A stretch of 64,000 nt of DNA from Solibacillus sp. FSL R5-0449 (GCF_037975215.1 NZ_CP150239.1:3324001-3388000); one strand, 5' to 3'. Counted from the first letter of the stretch, positions 43,990 through 52,807 are shown. Program-made: numbers and translations. Notes: generated by a model not told the origin, from the letters alone.

Positions 43990-44172
43990 TTAGCTTCCTA
44001 TAGAGATTTACGCTATTTAAATGCTGTGGCTATGGCAACGATGATTTATAAAGAAGGAGATATTTTATTTGAAGATATTAATATAAAAATGGCTGTTTCA
44101 AAGGATGCAAACGGAAAGTGGCAGTTGAATGTAGAGAAGATCAATTATCAGGAGTTAGATTGCAACGGCTAG
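43990..44172 (+). pseudogene. C-terminal gene remnant, start lost
   Basis: A 60-codon open frame with no start codon or ribosome binding site at its head. It ends in a credible domain tail (MATMIYKEGDILFEDINIKM, DANGKWQLNVEKINYQ) and a stop followed by a terminator. It abuts the repeat/IS region, so the 5' part was probably lost by insertion or deletion. Family not recognised. Confidence 0.5.
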
Positions 44173-44174
44173 AC

Positions 44175-44200
44175 GGCTAACCTTATTGATTAGCCTTTTT
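44175..44200 (+). terminator. Terminator of the gene remnant
   Basis: GGCTAA (44175-44180) pairs with TTAGCC (44190-44195), followed by five T residues. Confidence 0.65.
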
Positions 44201-44214
44201 GTATAAGTTGAAAT

Positions 44215-44643
44215 TTACGTTTTTCTGTTCGGCCTTTCTCTCGGTGTAATATTGATAATATAATAGCTAATAATCAAAATGAGAATCACACCTGCAAAAA
44301 TGAGTGTATCGATTGCGGAATCGTGTTCGACAATAATAAGCCGGAGCATTGCCGTAATTCCGATATACATAAAATAACGGAGCGGGAAATGATAATCCTC
44401 TTTAAAGTACTTCACAATCATTGTGATAAACTCGAAATACAGGAAGAATACTAAAATTTTAGCCAGAAAATATTTGTATTCATGCTTTTCCCCATTGAAT
44501 ATGAATTTTAAAAGCTCGACCATTTCGATAATGAGCATGACGCAAAGAGCCAACGCCAGTACTGTTAAACCAGTATTCAAAATCACTTGCAGTACTTTCG
44601 GAATGATTTCTTTATAAGGCTTAGGTTTGGATAAAAATTTCAT
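44215..44643 (-). CDS. PsiE family membrane protein
   Basis: A 142-residue protein with four membrane helices. LYFEFITMIVKYFKEDYHFP and FMYIGITAMLRLIIVEHD match the phosphate-starvation-inducible PsiE family. Role unknown even in model organisms; linked to phosphate limitation. Transcribed alone. Confidence 0.85.
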   Translation of the reverse strand: MKFLSKPKPYKEIIPKVLQVILNTGLTVLALALCVMLIIEMVELLKFIFNGEKHEYKYFLAKILVFFLYFEFITMIVKYFKEDYHFPLRYFMYIGITAMLRLIIVEHDSAIDTLIFAGVILILIISYYIINITPRERPNRKT

Positions 44644-44764
44644 TTATTCACACCTCCAGACGTTATATTTTCAGATTATTCCATCATCTGAAATGTGTCA
44701 ATTTTGTAAGCGATTACTATTTCAAAAAATTTTTTTGCATAGATTTTTATATAAAAAAAGCAAT

Positions 44765-45652
44765 TTAAATATCTAAATTGCTTAAGTTCTCCTTCAAATA
44801 TTGAATAAACGGATGCGCCATCTTATCCACTTTTCTTGTACAGCAAAACAGGCTCTGGCTGATTTCCACCTGATCTACAAAGACGCGTGCAATGCTGCCT
44901 TGCGATAACTTTTCCTTTACACTGAATGCTGGAGCAATTGCCATTCCATACCCCGCTTCAACAACTTTAATCGATTCCAGTACACCTTCTATTTGTAAGC
45001 CAAACCTCGGTAACGGGCAATTATGCGTATAAAAAATAGCCTCCATCAAGTCCAGCGTTGAACTGCCTCGTTCCCTATATATAAAATCATGTTGACTTAG
45101 TTCAAAAATCGATACTACTTTATTTGCCAAAGGATGTGTTGGATGAACAACAAACCAAAATGGAATATCCATTATTTTTTCGAAGTTTAAATCTTCATGA
45201 CCTATATTGCTTTGCACTACGAAACCAAAATCGACTTTATAATCGAGAACAAGACGTTCAACAGATTGAACATTTCCTAGTGAAACATACATATCGATAT
45301 TCGGATTTTCCGTTTTATAGCCTGCAATGATTGGCGGTAAAATATAATTCGTTGAAATATAGGAAGAAGCGATTTTTATATTCTCTTTCTTTTCCAAAAA
45401 GTTTTTAAACTTTTCATCAATCTGTTCTTCCAGATGAAATAACCGTAGCCCTTGCTCATAAAGAAATTCACCTTCATATGTTAGCTGTATCCCTCTTCCT
45501 TTACCTTCAATAAGTTTAACTCCGATTTCTCTTTCGAGTTTACGGATTTGCACAGTAACAGCAGGCTGACTGATATGAAGGTGTTTTGCTGCTTCTGTTA
45601 TACTGCCTAGCTTCGCAACACTTGTGAAGATTCTTAGCGTATGTAAATTCAT
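44765..45652 (-). CDS. LysR-family regulator (CysL-like)
   Basis: A 295-residue LysR protein: winged helix 1-65 (LHTLRIFTSVAKLGSITEAA, HISQPAVTVQIRKLE) and an effector domain with the anion-pocket-like segment SSYISTNYILPPIIAGY. It resembles CysL/CysB-side regulators of sulfur genes. It is divergent from a TSUP exporter gene, a common pairing for control of sulfite or sulfonate export. Confidence 0.88.
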   Translation of the reverse strand: MNLHTLRIFTSVAKLGSITEAAKHLHISQPAVTVQIRKLEREIGVKLIEGKGRGIQLTYEGEFLYEQGLRLFHLEEQIDEKFKNFLEKKENIKIASSYISTNYILPPIIAGYKTENPNIDMYVSLGNVQSVERLVLDYKVDFGFVVQSNIGHEDLNFEKIMDIPFWFVVHPTHPLANKVVSIFELSQHDFIYRERGSSTLDLMEAIFYTHNCPLPRFGLQIEGVLESIKVVEAGYGMAIAPAFSVKEKLSQGSIARVFVDQVEISQSLFCCTRKVDKMAHPFIQYLKENLSNLDI

Positions 45653-45688
45653 TTTCTCACCCCACTCATAACTTCTATTTATGAATAC

Positions 45689-45707
45689 ACAAAATATATA
45701 TATTTGT
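45689..45707. promoter_or_regulatory. Candidate LysR operator between lysR and tsup genes
   Basis: ACAAA (45689-45693) and TTTGT (45703-45707) flank nine A/T bases, forming a 19-bp palindrome in the 99-base divergent gap. Confidence 0.45.
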
Positions 45708-45751
45708 TTTATGAGTAGTATAGCAGTATTTTGAGACTAGGAGGGATTTGT

Positions 45752-46519
45752 ATGGAGAATTTATTTATAGAGTGGCTATCAGTAGACGGGCTCATTTTAT
45801 TCGCGATTGGCATACTTGCTTCCGTTGTAGGGGTCATGTTTGGGGCTGCTGGATTCGTATTGCTTCCTTCTCTATTGTTAGTCGGAATTCCAATTCATGC
45901 GACTGTCGCGATTAATAAATTTGCAACAGGCATTTCTTCATTTTCGACTGTCATTGTTTTAACGATGAAAAAAAGAGTCTCGCTGAAAAAAATGATTCCT
46001 TTTATGCTGATTGCTGCAAGCGGCGGAATAAGCGGGGCATTTTTAGCGACTAGATTAGCGGAACAGACGATGAATATTGTTGCCTGTACTGTATTGATCG
46101 TAATGTTCTTTTTCGTTATTAAAAGGAAGAAGAAAGAAGTCAAAAGTGAGCAGCCGGACATCGAAAAGAAAACTAATTTAATCGCGCCGTTTTTTATCAG
46201 CATCTATGATGGCGGGCTAGGAACAGGGTCTGCACTTCTTAACATTACCTATTTTCTAAAGAAACAAGTCGGCTATGTAATGGCTGCTGAAATGACTCGC
46301 TTTTTAATGTTTGCAAGCTGTACGACTGCTTTTTTATTTTACTTATTTTATGGCATTGTTAATTGGGGAGTCGCTGTACCGGTAGCTGTCGGCTCGATTG
46401 TCGGCTCACACATTGGTTTAAAAATCATTCCTTATTTAAAAGGAAAATGGGTTGAAATTCTGCTCCCCATTATATTTTTCCTTTTAATTATCCAAGTGAT
46501 ATCGGATTTACTATTTTAA
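45752..46519 (+). CDS. TSUP (TauE/SafE) family anion exporter
   Basis: About 255 residues with eight membrane helices. The first repeat has GVMFGAAGFVLLPSLLLVGIP and the second has DGGLGTGSALLNITYF, both typical TSUP half-motifs. The family exports sulfite, sulfonates or thiosulfate. Control by the divergent CysL-like regulator supports a sulfur role. ATG 45752 follows AGGAGGG. Confidence 0.85.
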   Translation: MENLFIEWLSVDGLILFAIGILASVVGVMFGAAGFVLLPSLLLVGIPIHATVAINKFATGISSFSTVIVLTMKKRVSLKKMIPFMLIAASGGISGAFLATRLAEQTMNIVACTVLIVMFFFVIKRKKKEVKSEQPDIEKKTNLIAPFFISIYDGGLGTGSALLNITYFLKKQVGYVMAAEMTRFLMFASCTTAFLFYLFYGIVNWGVAVPVAVGSIVGSHIGLKIIPYLKGKWVEILLPIIFFLLIIQVISDLLF

Positions 46520-46526
46520 TACTGTA

Positions 46527-46552
46527 GCTGGGACAAACTAAACTGTCCCAGC
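46527..46552. terminator. Hairpin between convergent genes
   Basis: GCTGGGACA (46527-46535) pairs perfectly with TGTCCCAGC (46544-46552). No U tail is evident, so strength is uncertain. The GGGACA core recalls the borders of the intergenic repeats. Confidence 0.55.
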
Positions 46553-46554
46553 CA

Positions 46555-46755
46555 TTATGAATTATTTAGAAACAGAAGAAAATAGCTCCCTGCAAAAACA
46601 AACATCGCAATTCGTGTAACAATATAAACCGCACGTTCAGAGGATGTAAGCTTGTTTTGTTTCTTCAGCTTTTTAAAATGCCAATAAAAATATACACCAC
46701 ATATGAGGAGGATCACTCCCGAAATTTGATAAGCATTTTCCAGTATGTTATCCAA
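46555..46755 (-). CDS. Small membrane protein
   Basis: About 66 residues with two hydrophobic helices (about 8-26 and 45-64) and a Lys-rich loop (FKKLKKQNKLTSSERA). The start is placed at TTG 46755 because AGGAGAGG lies just upstream and 31 bases after the methyltransferase stop. Last gene of a three-gene minus-strand unit. Unknown function. Confidence 0.5.
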   Translation of the reverse strand: MDNILENAYQISGVILLICGVYFYWHFKKLKKQNKLTSSERAVYIVTRIAMFVFAGSYFLLFLNNS

Positions 46756-46786
46756 AAAATCCTCTCCTGTTCTATTATCATTCAAA

Positions 46787-47500
46787 TCATTTTTTACAAT
46801 GAAAGACATACGATTTTGCCTGGTTCGTAGCCAGCTGTAATTTAAAATCTTCATACGCGTTCACTGTCGAAAATCCCGCTTCTTTAAGAGAGGACGAAAT
46901 TTCTTCAAAGCTACGGAATATTAGCTGAACCTTTGCTTCGTATGTAATATCCGTATTAACATTTTTGATTTTTTCATAAAAGGTAAAAACATTCCGATCT
47001 AGACCTTCATATTCATCCCAGTACAGCAACGGGTCCCCTGTATGAACGTCTTGAAGCTCGTCTACTGTCTCATCTTTTTGCCATTCTTCCCATACTTTTG
47101 CTTGAGGATTCCGCGCATCAAAAATAAAGTGCCCACCAGGCTTTAATGCTGTAAATACATCCTGCAGTACACGATTCCAGCTCTCTTCCGAAATAAAAAC
47201 CTGCGCCACATTCGCTGTCATGATTACTGCATCATATGAGTTACTTGTCAGGTCCTGACTATCACCGATTATCCATGAAACCGATTGTGCATGCGCTTTG
47301 TTTTGAGCACGAAGAACGGCTTCTTCATTTGGATCGATTCCAGTTACTTCATAACCCGCCTTTGCCAATTCTATCGTTACCCGTCCAGTACCACATCCTA
47401 AGTCGGCTATCTTTTTAGCTTTTGTTGATTGGAGAAGCTCCATGAAGAAGTCATCCTCTTTTCCCCATGTATGAAGCTGATCGTAGTAATAGGCAATCAT
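46787..47500 (-). CDS. Class I SAM-dependent methyltransferase
   Basis: A 237-residue methyltransferase. Motif I is ADLGCGTGRVTIELA, the acidic ribose contact is in VTGIDPNEEAV, the motif III region GGHFIFDARNP follows, and the C-terminus has a long beta-sheet part. Small-molecule acceptor likely but unknown. The ATG overlaps the stop of the upstream small membrane protein gene by four bases, so the genes are coupled. Confidence 0.88.
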   Translation of the reverse strand: MIAYYYDQLHTWGKEDDFFMELLQSTKAKKIADLGCGTGRVTIELAKAGYEVTGIDPNEEAVLRAQNKAHAQSVSWIIGDSQDLTSNSYDAVIMTANVAQVFISEESWNRVLQDVFTALKPGGHFIFDARNPQAKVWEEWQKDETVDELQDVHTGDPLLYWDEYEGLDRNVFTFYEKIKNVNTDITYEAKVQLIFRSFEEISSSLKEAGFSTVNAYEDFKLQLATNQAKSYVFHCKK

Positions 47501-47706
47501 TTAACTTCCCCCTCCTTCCTCTTAAGCATCCGTTCAGTTATTATCCCTACTGCTGCTCCCACAAAGATTGGCAGCAAAGCTATTTCAGTATGTGAGAGTG
47601 AAATTTTAAATATAAGAAAATTTATATCAGCTAAATAACCGATAAAATATAATACGGCTATCGTCGCAAAGGAGGAAATTAGTGGAATCCAAAATACTTT
47701 CCCCAT
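47497..47706 (-). CDS. Small two-helix membrane protein
   Basis: 69 residues with two hydrophobic helices (about 4-26 and 38-58) and a basic tail (ERMLKRKEGEVK). GGAGATG precedes the ATG. It overlaps the methyltransferase start (ATGA). No family recognised. Confidence 0.6.
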   Translation of the reverse strand: MGKVFWIPLISSFATIAVLYFIGYLADINFLIFKISLSHTEIALLPIFVGAAVGIITERMLKRKEGEVK

Positions 47707-47726
47707 TTTTTCATCTCCGTTCTATT

Positions 47727-48656
47727 CTATTTATTGCTCTCTAGCTTTTGATCAACCAAATTTAATTCTCCCTTATACCAAGTTGGGACGGGATTGTTCA
47801 TTCCGTCAAACCATTCCAAAACATTTTTAGCCTGATTTTTCATGATGTTCAAATCTTCTTCCCCGTAATCTAAAGCCCAAGGAATGGATGACAGCATATT
47901 ACTGCTTATATAAAATGCAAGCAATGCGAAAAATTCCATCGGTGGTGTTCCGTTAAAATATCCGTTAAGCTGACCTGTGGCAAAGTACGGACTCATATCG
48001 GCACTCCACACTATCCGGTTAAACTCTTCCCACGGGTCGCCGTAGTCACTGCGGTTAAAGTCAATAACATATAGCTCTTTTTTGGGGGATATAATCATAT
48101 TTCCAACATGGTAATCTCCATGATGAAAACATTGCTCCCTGCCTTCGAGGAGGTGTCTGTTCGCTTCAATATACTGAATAACTTTATCGTCACCCGCTAT
48201 TTTCACATCACATTCTTGGTACATTTTAATTTTACTGTCCGCTTTACGGTTAAATCGTGTTGCCCATTCTTCCTGCTCTGCCGGTGCAGGAATACTGTGT
48301 ATTCCCTTCAGTATTTGCCCTGATTTCACCCCTAATGAATATTGTTCGGCTTCTGTCAGATTCGGCAGTATCTGCTGCGCATCTTCACCATCACACCATA
48401 CGAATATCGTATAGACACTTTTGCCGTTGTCACATATTCCAAAATCAACTGGGCGTGAAACAGGCAAACCTCTTTCAGCTAAACTGCTTATAATTTCATA
48501 TTCCCTTTTCTTTTTGTCATACTCTGCAATATCATTAATGCGCAGTAACAGCCTCTCATCTGTAGCTGTTTCAATATAGTACTTTTTATCGTCCGACCAT
48601 CCTTTATTGATCGCTTCAATTTTCATGAATGATTCATAGTTTTTTATATCGACCAT
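47727..48656 (-). CDS. Aminoglycoside-phosphotransferase-like kinase
   Basis: About 309 residues with the APH/choline kinase fold: the nucleotide loop area in the first 70 residues, the catalytic loop CFHHGDYHVGNMI, and the metal Asp in LYVIDFNRSDYGDPWEEF. It phosphorylates a small molecule; antibiotic inactivation is possible but unproven. The start MVDIKNYESF follows GGAGG; a longer in-frame frame lacks a site. Confidence 0.85.
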   Translation of the reverse strand: MVDIKNYESFMKIEAINKGWSDDKKYYIETATDERLLLRINDIAEYDKKKREYEIISSLAERGLPVSRPVDFGICDNGKSVYTIFVWCDGEDAQQILPNLTEAEQYSLGVKSGQILKGIHSIPAPAEQEEWATRFNRKADSKIKMYQECDVKIAGDDKVIQYIEANRHLLEGREQCFHHGDYHVGNMIISPKKELYVIDFNRSDYGDPWEEFNRIVWSADMSPYFATGQLNGYFNGTPPMEFFALLAFYISSNMLSSIPWALDYGEEDLNIMKNQAKNVLEWFDGMNNPVPTWYKGELNLVDQKLESNK

Positions 48657-48755
48657 AAATTTCCTCCATTTGTTCGTGATTGTATGTAGTAGTTTAACAT
48701 ATTCAAGTACATAATTTTCCAAATAAGTTAAAATTGATAGTCACCTTTAATGACC

Positions 48756-49460
48756 CTAAAGTAAATGAAGGTAATATCCGATTAGTCCAAACCCGACTAA
48801 TGTGCAGCATACAACTTTTAGTACTGTAGATTTATGAAGTGCCGGATATAAGATTTCTGATACGGTAACGATAAAGATCATCCCCATAGCGAAACTCATG
48901 AAGATCGTATTAAGGAAAGGATTAACTAGAAAACCACCGATAAAAACACCTAAAGCAACTGGAATCGATACGAGTAGTGAAATTAGTAAAATAGCAAATA
49001 GACTTAACCCAGCCAAAACTAATGGCATAAACAAAATTATTCCCTCGGGAATACTATGAAATAAAAGGGTTTGCAGTAAGGCCTTTGTAAAATCGGCTTT
49101 TTCATTGGCTCCTAACGTTATTCCAATCGGTAAATTATGAACCGCAAAACTAAGCATCAATAATAGGCCAGTACGAATATATAATTTCTTTACAGTGTGA
49201 CTTTTGTCTTCTCTAAAATGCAATCTGCTATGTAGCACTTTGAATAGCATCATCCCCAGAATGAATCCGATAACCGTACTTAACCAGCCACCTGACTCTA
49301 CCGCTTCCGGGAGTACCTCAAAACTGATTAAACCTAAAATAATCCCAGTACAAAGCGCATAAATAATATGTGCTTTCTTGTTAATTCCTTTAAAAAGCCA
49401 AGCGAGCATGCCACCAATGAATATACCTGCAGAAGTCCATAAAAACCCTAGTAGCCACAT
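48756..49460 (-). CDS. ZIP family divalent metal transporter
   Basis: About 234 residues with eight membrane helices. The metal-binding helix motifs HNLPIG and HSIPEG are both present (helices 4 and 5), which is diagnostic of ZIP transporters (zinc or other divalent cations). AAAGGTG precedes ATG 49460. No metal-responsive operator was recognised upstream. Confidence 0.9.
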   Translation of the reverse strand: MWLLGFLWTSAGIFIGGMLAWLFKGINKKAHIIYALCTGIILGLISFEVLPEAVESGGWLSTVIGFILGMMLFKVLHSRLHFREDKSHTVKKLYIRTGLLLMLSFAVHNLPIGITLGANEKADFTKALLQTLLFHSIPEGIILFMPLVLAGLSLFAILLISLLVSIPVALGVFIGGFLVNPFLNTIFMSFAMGMIFIVTVSEILYPALHKSTVLKVVCCTLVGFGLIGYYLHLL

Positions 49461-49521
49461 CGATATCACCTTTCACTGAGTATAGTTAGTCGTATGGTTA
49501 GTGAAGGGAATTTATGAAAAT

Positions 49522-49563
49522 AAAAAAACCGTATTTAAAGTATGAGCTTACTTTAAATACGGT
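49522..49563 (-). terminator. Intrinsic terminator after the MacB-like ABC operon
   Basis: ACCGTATTTAAAGTA (49528-49542) pairs with TTACTTTAAATACGGT (49548-49563). The A run 49522-49528 gives the U tail on the minus strand. Confidence 0.85.
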
Positions 49564-49581
49564 AAATATAATTTAATTTGA

Positions 49582-50259
49582 CTATGCTTCCAAAGTTAAA
49601 ATTCCGTCTTCCATACGATAAACTTTATCGCAGAACTCCAGCATACGTTCATCATGGGTTACCATAATTGCTGCTTTGTTACGTTCTTTAACTTCTTTTC
49701 GGATTTGCTTTACAACTTCAAATGCGCGCTTAGAATCTAAGCTTGCTGTTGGTTCATCCGCTAAAATGATGTTTGAATTATTCACGAACGCACGAGCAAT
49801 CGCAACACGTTGACGTTCCCCACCAGATAATTCATTCGGGAATTTGTTGAACTTATCGCCTAATCCTAATTCCGTTAATAATGTTTTTGCAAATTTTGTA
49901 TCTTCAGCTGTAACTTTACCTTTCATTTTACGTACAAGCAACAACTGATCTAACACTGTTAAATAAGGAATTAAGTTCGATGTTTGTAAAATGAAACCGA
50001 CATCTGTTAAGCGAAAAGCCGATAAATCTTTTTCCTTCATCTTGCCGATATCTGTCCCGTTAACAAGTACTTCGCCTGTCGATGGCTGAAGTAATGCTCC
50101 CGCAATCGATAAAAGTGTACTTTTCCCTGAACCTGATGGACCGATAATCGCGATGAAATCACCCGGGTTTACTGTAAGGGATACATTTTTTAATGCATCT
50201 ACTGTAGAAGACCCTTCTTTGAATGTTTTCGTTACATTTTTCAGTACTAAACCTGGCAT
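49582..50259 (-). CDS. ABC transporter ATP-binding protein, LolD/MacB type
   Basis: A 225-residue ATPase. Walker A is GPSGSGKSTLLS, the signature LSGGERQRVAIARA, and Walker B LADEPTASLDS. It belongs to the mechanotransmission (MacB/LolD/FtsE) class that energises FtsX-like permeases. It starts immediately after the stop of the permease gene, with which it forms one transporter, probably for peptide or lipid handling or drug efflux. Confidence 0.92.
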   Translation of the reverse strand: MPGLVLKNVTKTFKEGSSTVDALKNVSLTVNPGDFIAIIGPSGSGKSTLLSIAGALLQPSTGEVLVNGTDIGKMKEKDLSAFRLTDVGFILQTSNLIPYLTVLDQLLLVRKMKGKVTAEDTKFAKTLLTELGLGDKFNKFPNELSGGERQRVAIARAFVNNSNIILADEPTASLDSKRAFEVVKQIRKEVKERNKAAIMVTHDERMLEFCDKVYRMEDGILTLEA

Positions 50260-51372
50260 TTATTCCACTCTCCCAATCGCTGTTAAAGGATCAATTTTTG
50301 TCACTTGGCGGGCTGAAATAACAGAACCTAAAACAGAAACAATTAATAACACAATGGCATATAAAATAACCATTTTAAAGTCTAAGCTAAACGGCATTCC
50401 CTCTGGAAAAACAAGAGCAGTCAAGTACGTTAATACAATGCCGGCAATGATGCTGATTAGTGATAACACGAATACTTGAGAAATAATTGATTTTTTAATA
50501 AAGCTGTCTGATGCACCAATTGCTTTCATAACACCAAACTGTTGTGTTTTTTGTAAAATGAATACATAGAAGAATACTGCAATAATTACAGCTGAAATAA
50601 TGAATAGGAAGGCAAGCATCATATAGATTGTGCCGCTTTCTTCTTTATAACCTGGCATACCCATTACAGCTTCAGATTTTGTAAATGTATCAATTTCAGC
50701 ATAGTTGTCCTCGATTTTTTCAGCGTCAATGTCTGTACCTTGTAATGCGATCATTGCTACTGGGCTCTCTAGGCCATTATCTGATCCTGGTGCTGCAAAT
50801 GCATAGCTTTGCCAAACGTCTACGTTTACAAATACACTTGGTAAATGGTTGAATGTTTCACCTTTTGTAATACCGACTACTGTTAATTCGATGCTTGAGC
50901 TTGTTACCTCAATTTTATCGCCGATTTCATAGCCTTTTTCCTGTAATGACTCATCGATGATTACACCCATTTTGTCTTCAGCAGATAACTGGTTACCTGA
51001 AGCAACTTTTGGCTCGATAAACTTCCCTGGTTCGATTCCAAGGAATGCTACGTCCACTTTATCTTTCGCATCCGGTGACTTCACGATAACAGTAGATTGT
51101 CCAAATTTAGCAGCCTCTTTTACACCAAATTGTCCTTCCACATCATCGGCAATCGTACCTGGTACCTTTGTTTTCATCATTGTTGCTTCAGAGCCTTCCT
51201 CATAAATAAAAAGATCTCCGTCGATATTTTTCATTGTGGCTGCAGCTAATGATGATAAGCCATTACCTAATCCTGATAAAATAAATACAAGCCATGCGAT
51301 AAGCATAATAATTGCGCCAATCATCATGAAACGTTTTTTAGCGTGTTTCATTTCTTTAATTGCTAAAAACAT
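50260..51372 (-). CDS. FtsX/MacB-like ABC permease
   Basis: A 370-residue permease with one N-terminal helix (about 15-38), a large extracytoplasmic domain (about 40-245), and three C-terminal FtsX helices (about 250-365). The core ends KTQQFGVMKAIGASDSFIKK. This MacB_PCD-FtsX arrangement matches its ATPase partner downstream. AAGGAGG precedes the ATG. First gene of the two-gene operon. Confidence 0.9.
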   Translation of the reverse strand: MFLAIKEMKHAKKRFMMIGAIIMLIAWLVFILSGLGNGLSSLAAATMKNIDGDLFIYEEGSEATMMKTKVPGTIADDVEGQFGVKEAAKFGQSTVIVKSPDAKDKVDVAFLGIEPGKFIEPKVASGNQLSAEDKMGVIIDESLQEKGYEIGDKIEVTSSSIELTVVGITKGETFNHLPSVFVNVDVWQSYAFAAPGSDNGLESPVAMIALQGTDIDAEKIEDNYAEIDTFTKSEAVMGMPGYKEESGTIYMMLAFLFIISAVIIAVFFYVFILQKTQQFGVMKAIGASDSFIKKSIISQVFVLSLISIIAGIVLTYLTALVFPEGMPFSLDFKMVILYAIVLLIVSVLGSVISARQVTKIDPLTAIGRVE

Positions 51373-51896
51373 TATAAATCCTCCTTAGTTTTTATATGAA
51401 CCGATTCTTCAATTGTTCTAATTACTAGAAAACTGATCACCTCTAAATAAATTATCCTACTTTCAAAAACTATAGTTCAATATCAATTTACAGTTATTAA
51501 AAATTGGATAAATATAATTTTCTTCCATTTCCGTTCTCTAGTATAGACCTTTATTATGAACTTTATATAAACTATTTAATATTTTATATAAATATTTTCC
51601 GGCAAATTACTCGTTATAGTAAAATAAAAAACCGTTTGCTTATTTAAAAGCGATGTAGCTTTGAAATAAAGTTTGAGCAAAACACCTCGTAAATCCCTAT
51701 TTTACGATTAATAAGAAGAAGTCATTTAGAAAAAAGATTGTTCAAAATGGATTCTTCGTTTGTTTTTATAAGTTTGGTTTTTATAAAAAAGTTTGATTAT
51801 TTTCTTATTCTAAAAACGCGCCTTATAATGGAATAACTGAGTAGCTTCTATTAGCTTGTTTTGTTGAAAATCGTTATTAAACTAAATAAGCTCTAG
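51373..51896. other. Non-coding or decayed stretch
   Basis: A+T-rich DNA with stops in all frames. TTGTTCAAAATGGAT at 51738-51752 recurs at 52116-52130 inside the terminator hairpin downstream. No intact gene is seen; it looks like decayed sequence next to the transposon insertion. Confidence 0.45.
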
Positions 51897-52034
51897 TTAG
51901 TTGAATATCAACAAAATGATGAAGCACTGGAAAAAGCAGTGAAAACAAACGCTACTTATCGAAAAACACGACTACCATTGTGTTATCGTTCAGTAGTAAA
52001 AAAAGTTAACCTAGTTAGGAATTCTACAAGATAA
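51897..52034 (+). pseudogene. Possible gene remnant
   Basis: A 45-codon open frame without start codon or binding site, opening right after an in-frame TAG. Its translation (YQQNDEALEKAVKTNATYRK...) has natural-looking helical composition, which suggests the tail of a lost gene. No family recognised; could be chance. Confidence 0.25.
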
Positions 52035-52095
52035 TAATCAACTTTCGAAAAGGTTAGATTCGAATACCTAGTAGACCCACAATATAAGATAAATT

Positions 52096-52135
52096 AAAAC
52101 ATCCATTTTGAATCTTTGTTCAAAATGGATGTTTT
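52096..52135. terminator. Strong bidirectional terminator
   Basis: AAAACATCCATTTTGAA (52096-52112) pairs perfectly with TTCAAAATGGATGTTTT (52119-52135), a 17-bp stem. It lies just downstream of the minus-strand gene ending at 52158. Confidence 0.75.
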
Positions 52136-52157
52136 AGATTATTGTAGAGTTTTAGTT

Positions 52158-52421
52158 TTACGCTCTTTTGGCTCTTATAGACAAGAATATTCCTAAAATA
52201 AATAGAACAACAAATAGTGGCGCGATAGCTGAATATTCATTGTTTGTTAAAGTTAGAATAGAAATCACTAACATTACTAAGGTAAAAAATAAATTCCCTA
52301 ATAATTCTCGCTTTTTTTTCGGAGTAGTATCTCCTGTAAGTTTTTCCTTAAATATTAGAATTAAACCTAATACAACTCCAATAATAATTAAAGTTATCCA
52401 AACAACATACAATAAATCCAC
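52158..52421 (-). CDS. Small three-helix membrane protein
   Basis: 87 residues with hydrophobic helices at about 4-25, 43-60 and 64-82, and a Lys-rich loop (FKEKLTGDTTPKKKRE). It starts with GTG and has AAGGGGG 8 bases upstream. It is the last intact gene before the left end of the Tn7-like element. No family recognised. Confidence 0.55.
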   Translation of the reverse strand: MDLLYVVWITLIIIGVVLGLILIFKEKLTGDTTPKKKRELLGNLFFTLVMLVISILTLTNNEYSAIAPLFVVLFILGIFLSIRAKRA

Positions 52422-52485
52422 ACAAAATGCCCCCTTAGTAAATAAACAACTGACACAAAGGGAGGACCTTTTATGTCATGTTTAA

Positions 52486-52563
52486 CTATGAATTAAATAT
52501 GACAACGTTATATATACCCGCCTCTAACATTTGATCATAACTTCTTGTATCTCCACCAAAGCG
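52486..52563 (-). pseudogene. 3' end of a gene interrupted by the Tn7-like element
   Basis: From the transposon boundary the minus strand reads 25 open codons (RFGGDTRSYDQMLEAGIYNV...) to a TAG at 52486-52488. The peptide looks like the natural end of a folded protein, and the frame stays open only by chance into the transposon end. The 5' part, if it exists, should lie beyond the right end of the element outside this window. Family not recognised. Confidence 0.4.
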
Positions 52564-52713
52564 TGTGTACTGATAATAAAGTTGTTTAATTTTAATCTTA
52601 TAAATGCACTAACCACCTATCTGTGAATATGAAAGGTGGTATTAAAGTTGTTTAAAAAATCATTTTATTCCTTTGGTTTAAGCTTAAAACAAATAATAAA
52701 GTTGTTTATTTTT
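52564..52713. repeat. Transposon left end with three TnsB-like binding sites
   Basis: TGTGTACTGATAATAAAGT begins at 52564. From memory Tn7 ends start TGTGGGCGGACAATAAAGT, so the ATAAAGT block sits at the same distance from the terminus. The core AAAGTTGTTTA occurs exactly at 52578-52588, 52644-52654 and 52698-52708, all in one orientation, with steps of 66 and 54 bases. A degenerate fourth copy, AAAGCCTTTTA, is at 52758-52768. Three sites across about 150 bases is the Tn7 left-end layout. Confidence 0.8.
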
Positions 52714-52807
52714 TGTTTAATTATTAACTTATTTGCTTTTACTTTTTTATAATATCTAAAGCCTTTTAATTTTTTACTTTAGTTCTCCTCAGATAACAAA
52801 TGGCGTT

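Noticed and set aside
52461-52497. Seven-codon plus-strand ORF with a good GGAGG site just outside the transposon left end
   Set aside because: Too short to support as a gene, with no hairpin or coding sequence after it. Possibly the head of a lost gene or chance.
52564-52713. CRISPR-like array of short repeats
   Set aside because: The three repeats are 11 bases with unequal A+T-rich spacing and lie at a transposon end; they fit TnsB sites, not CRISPR repeats.
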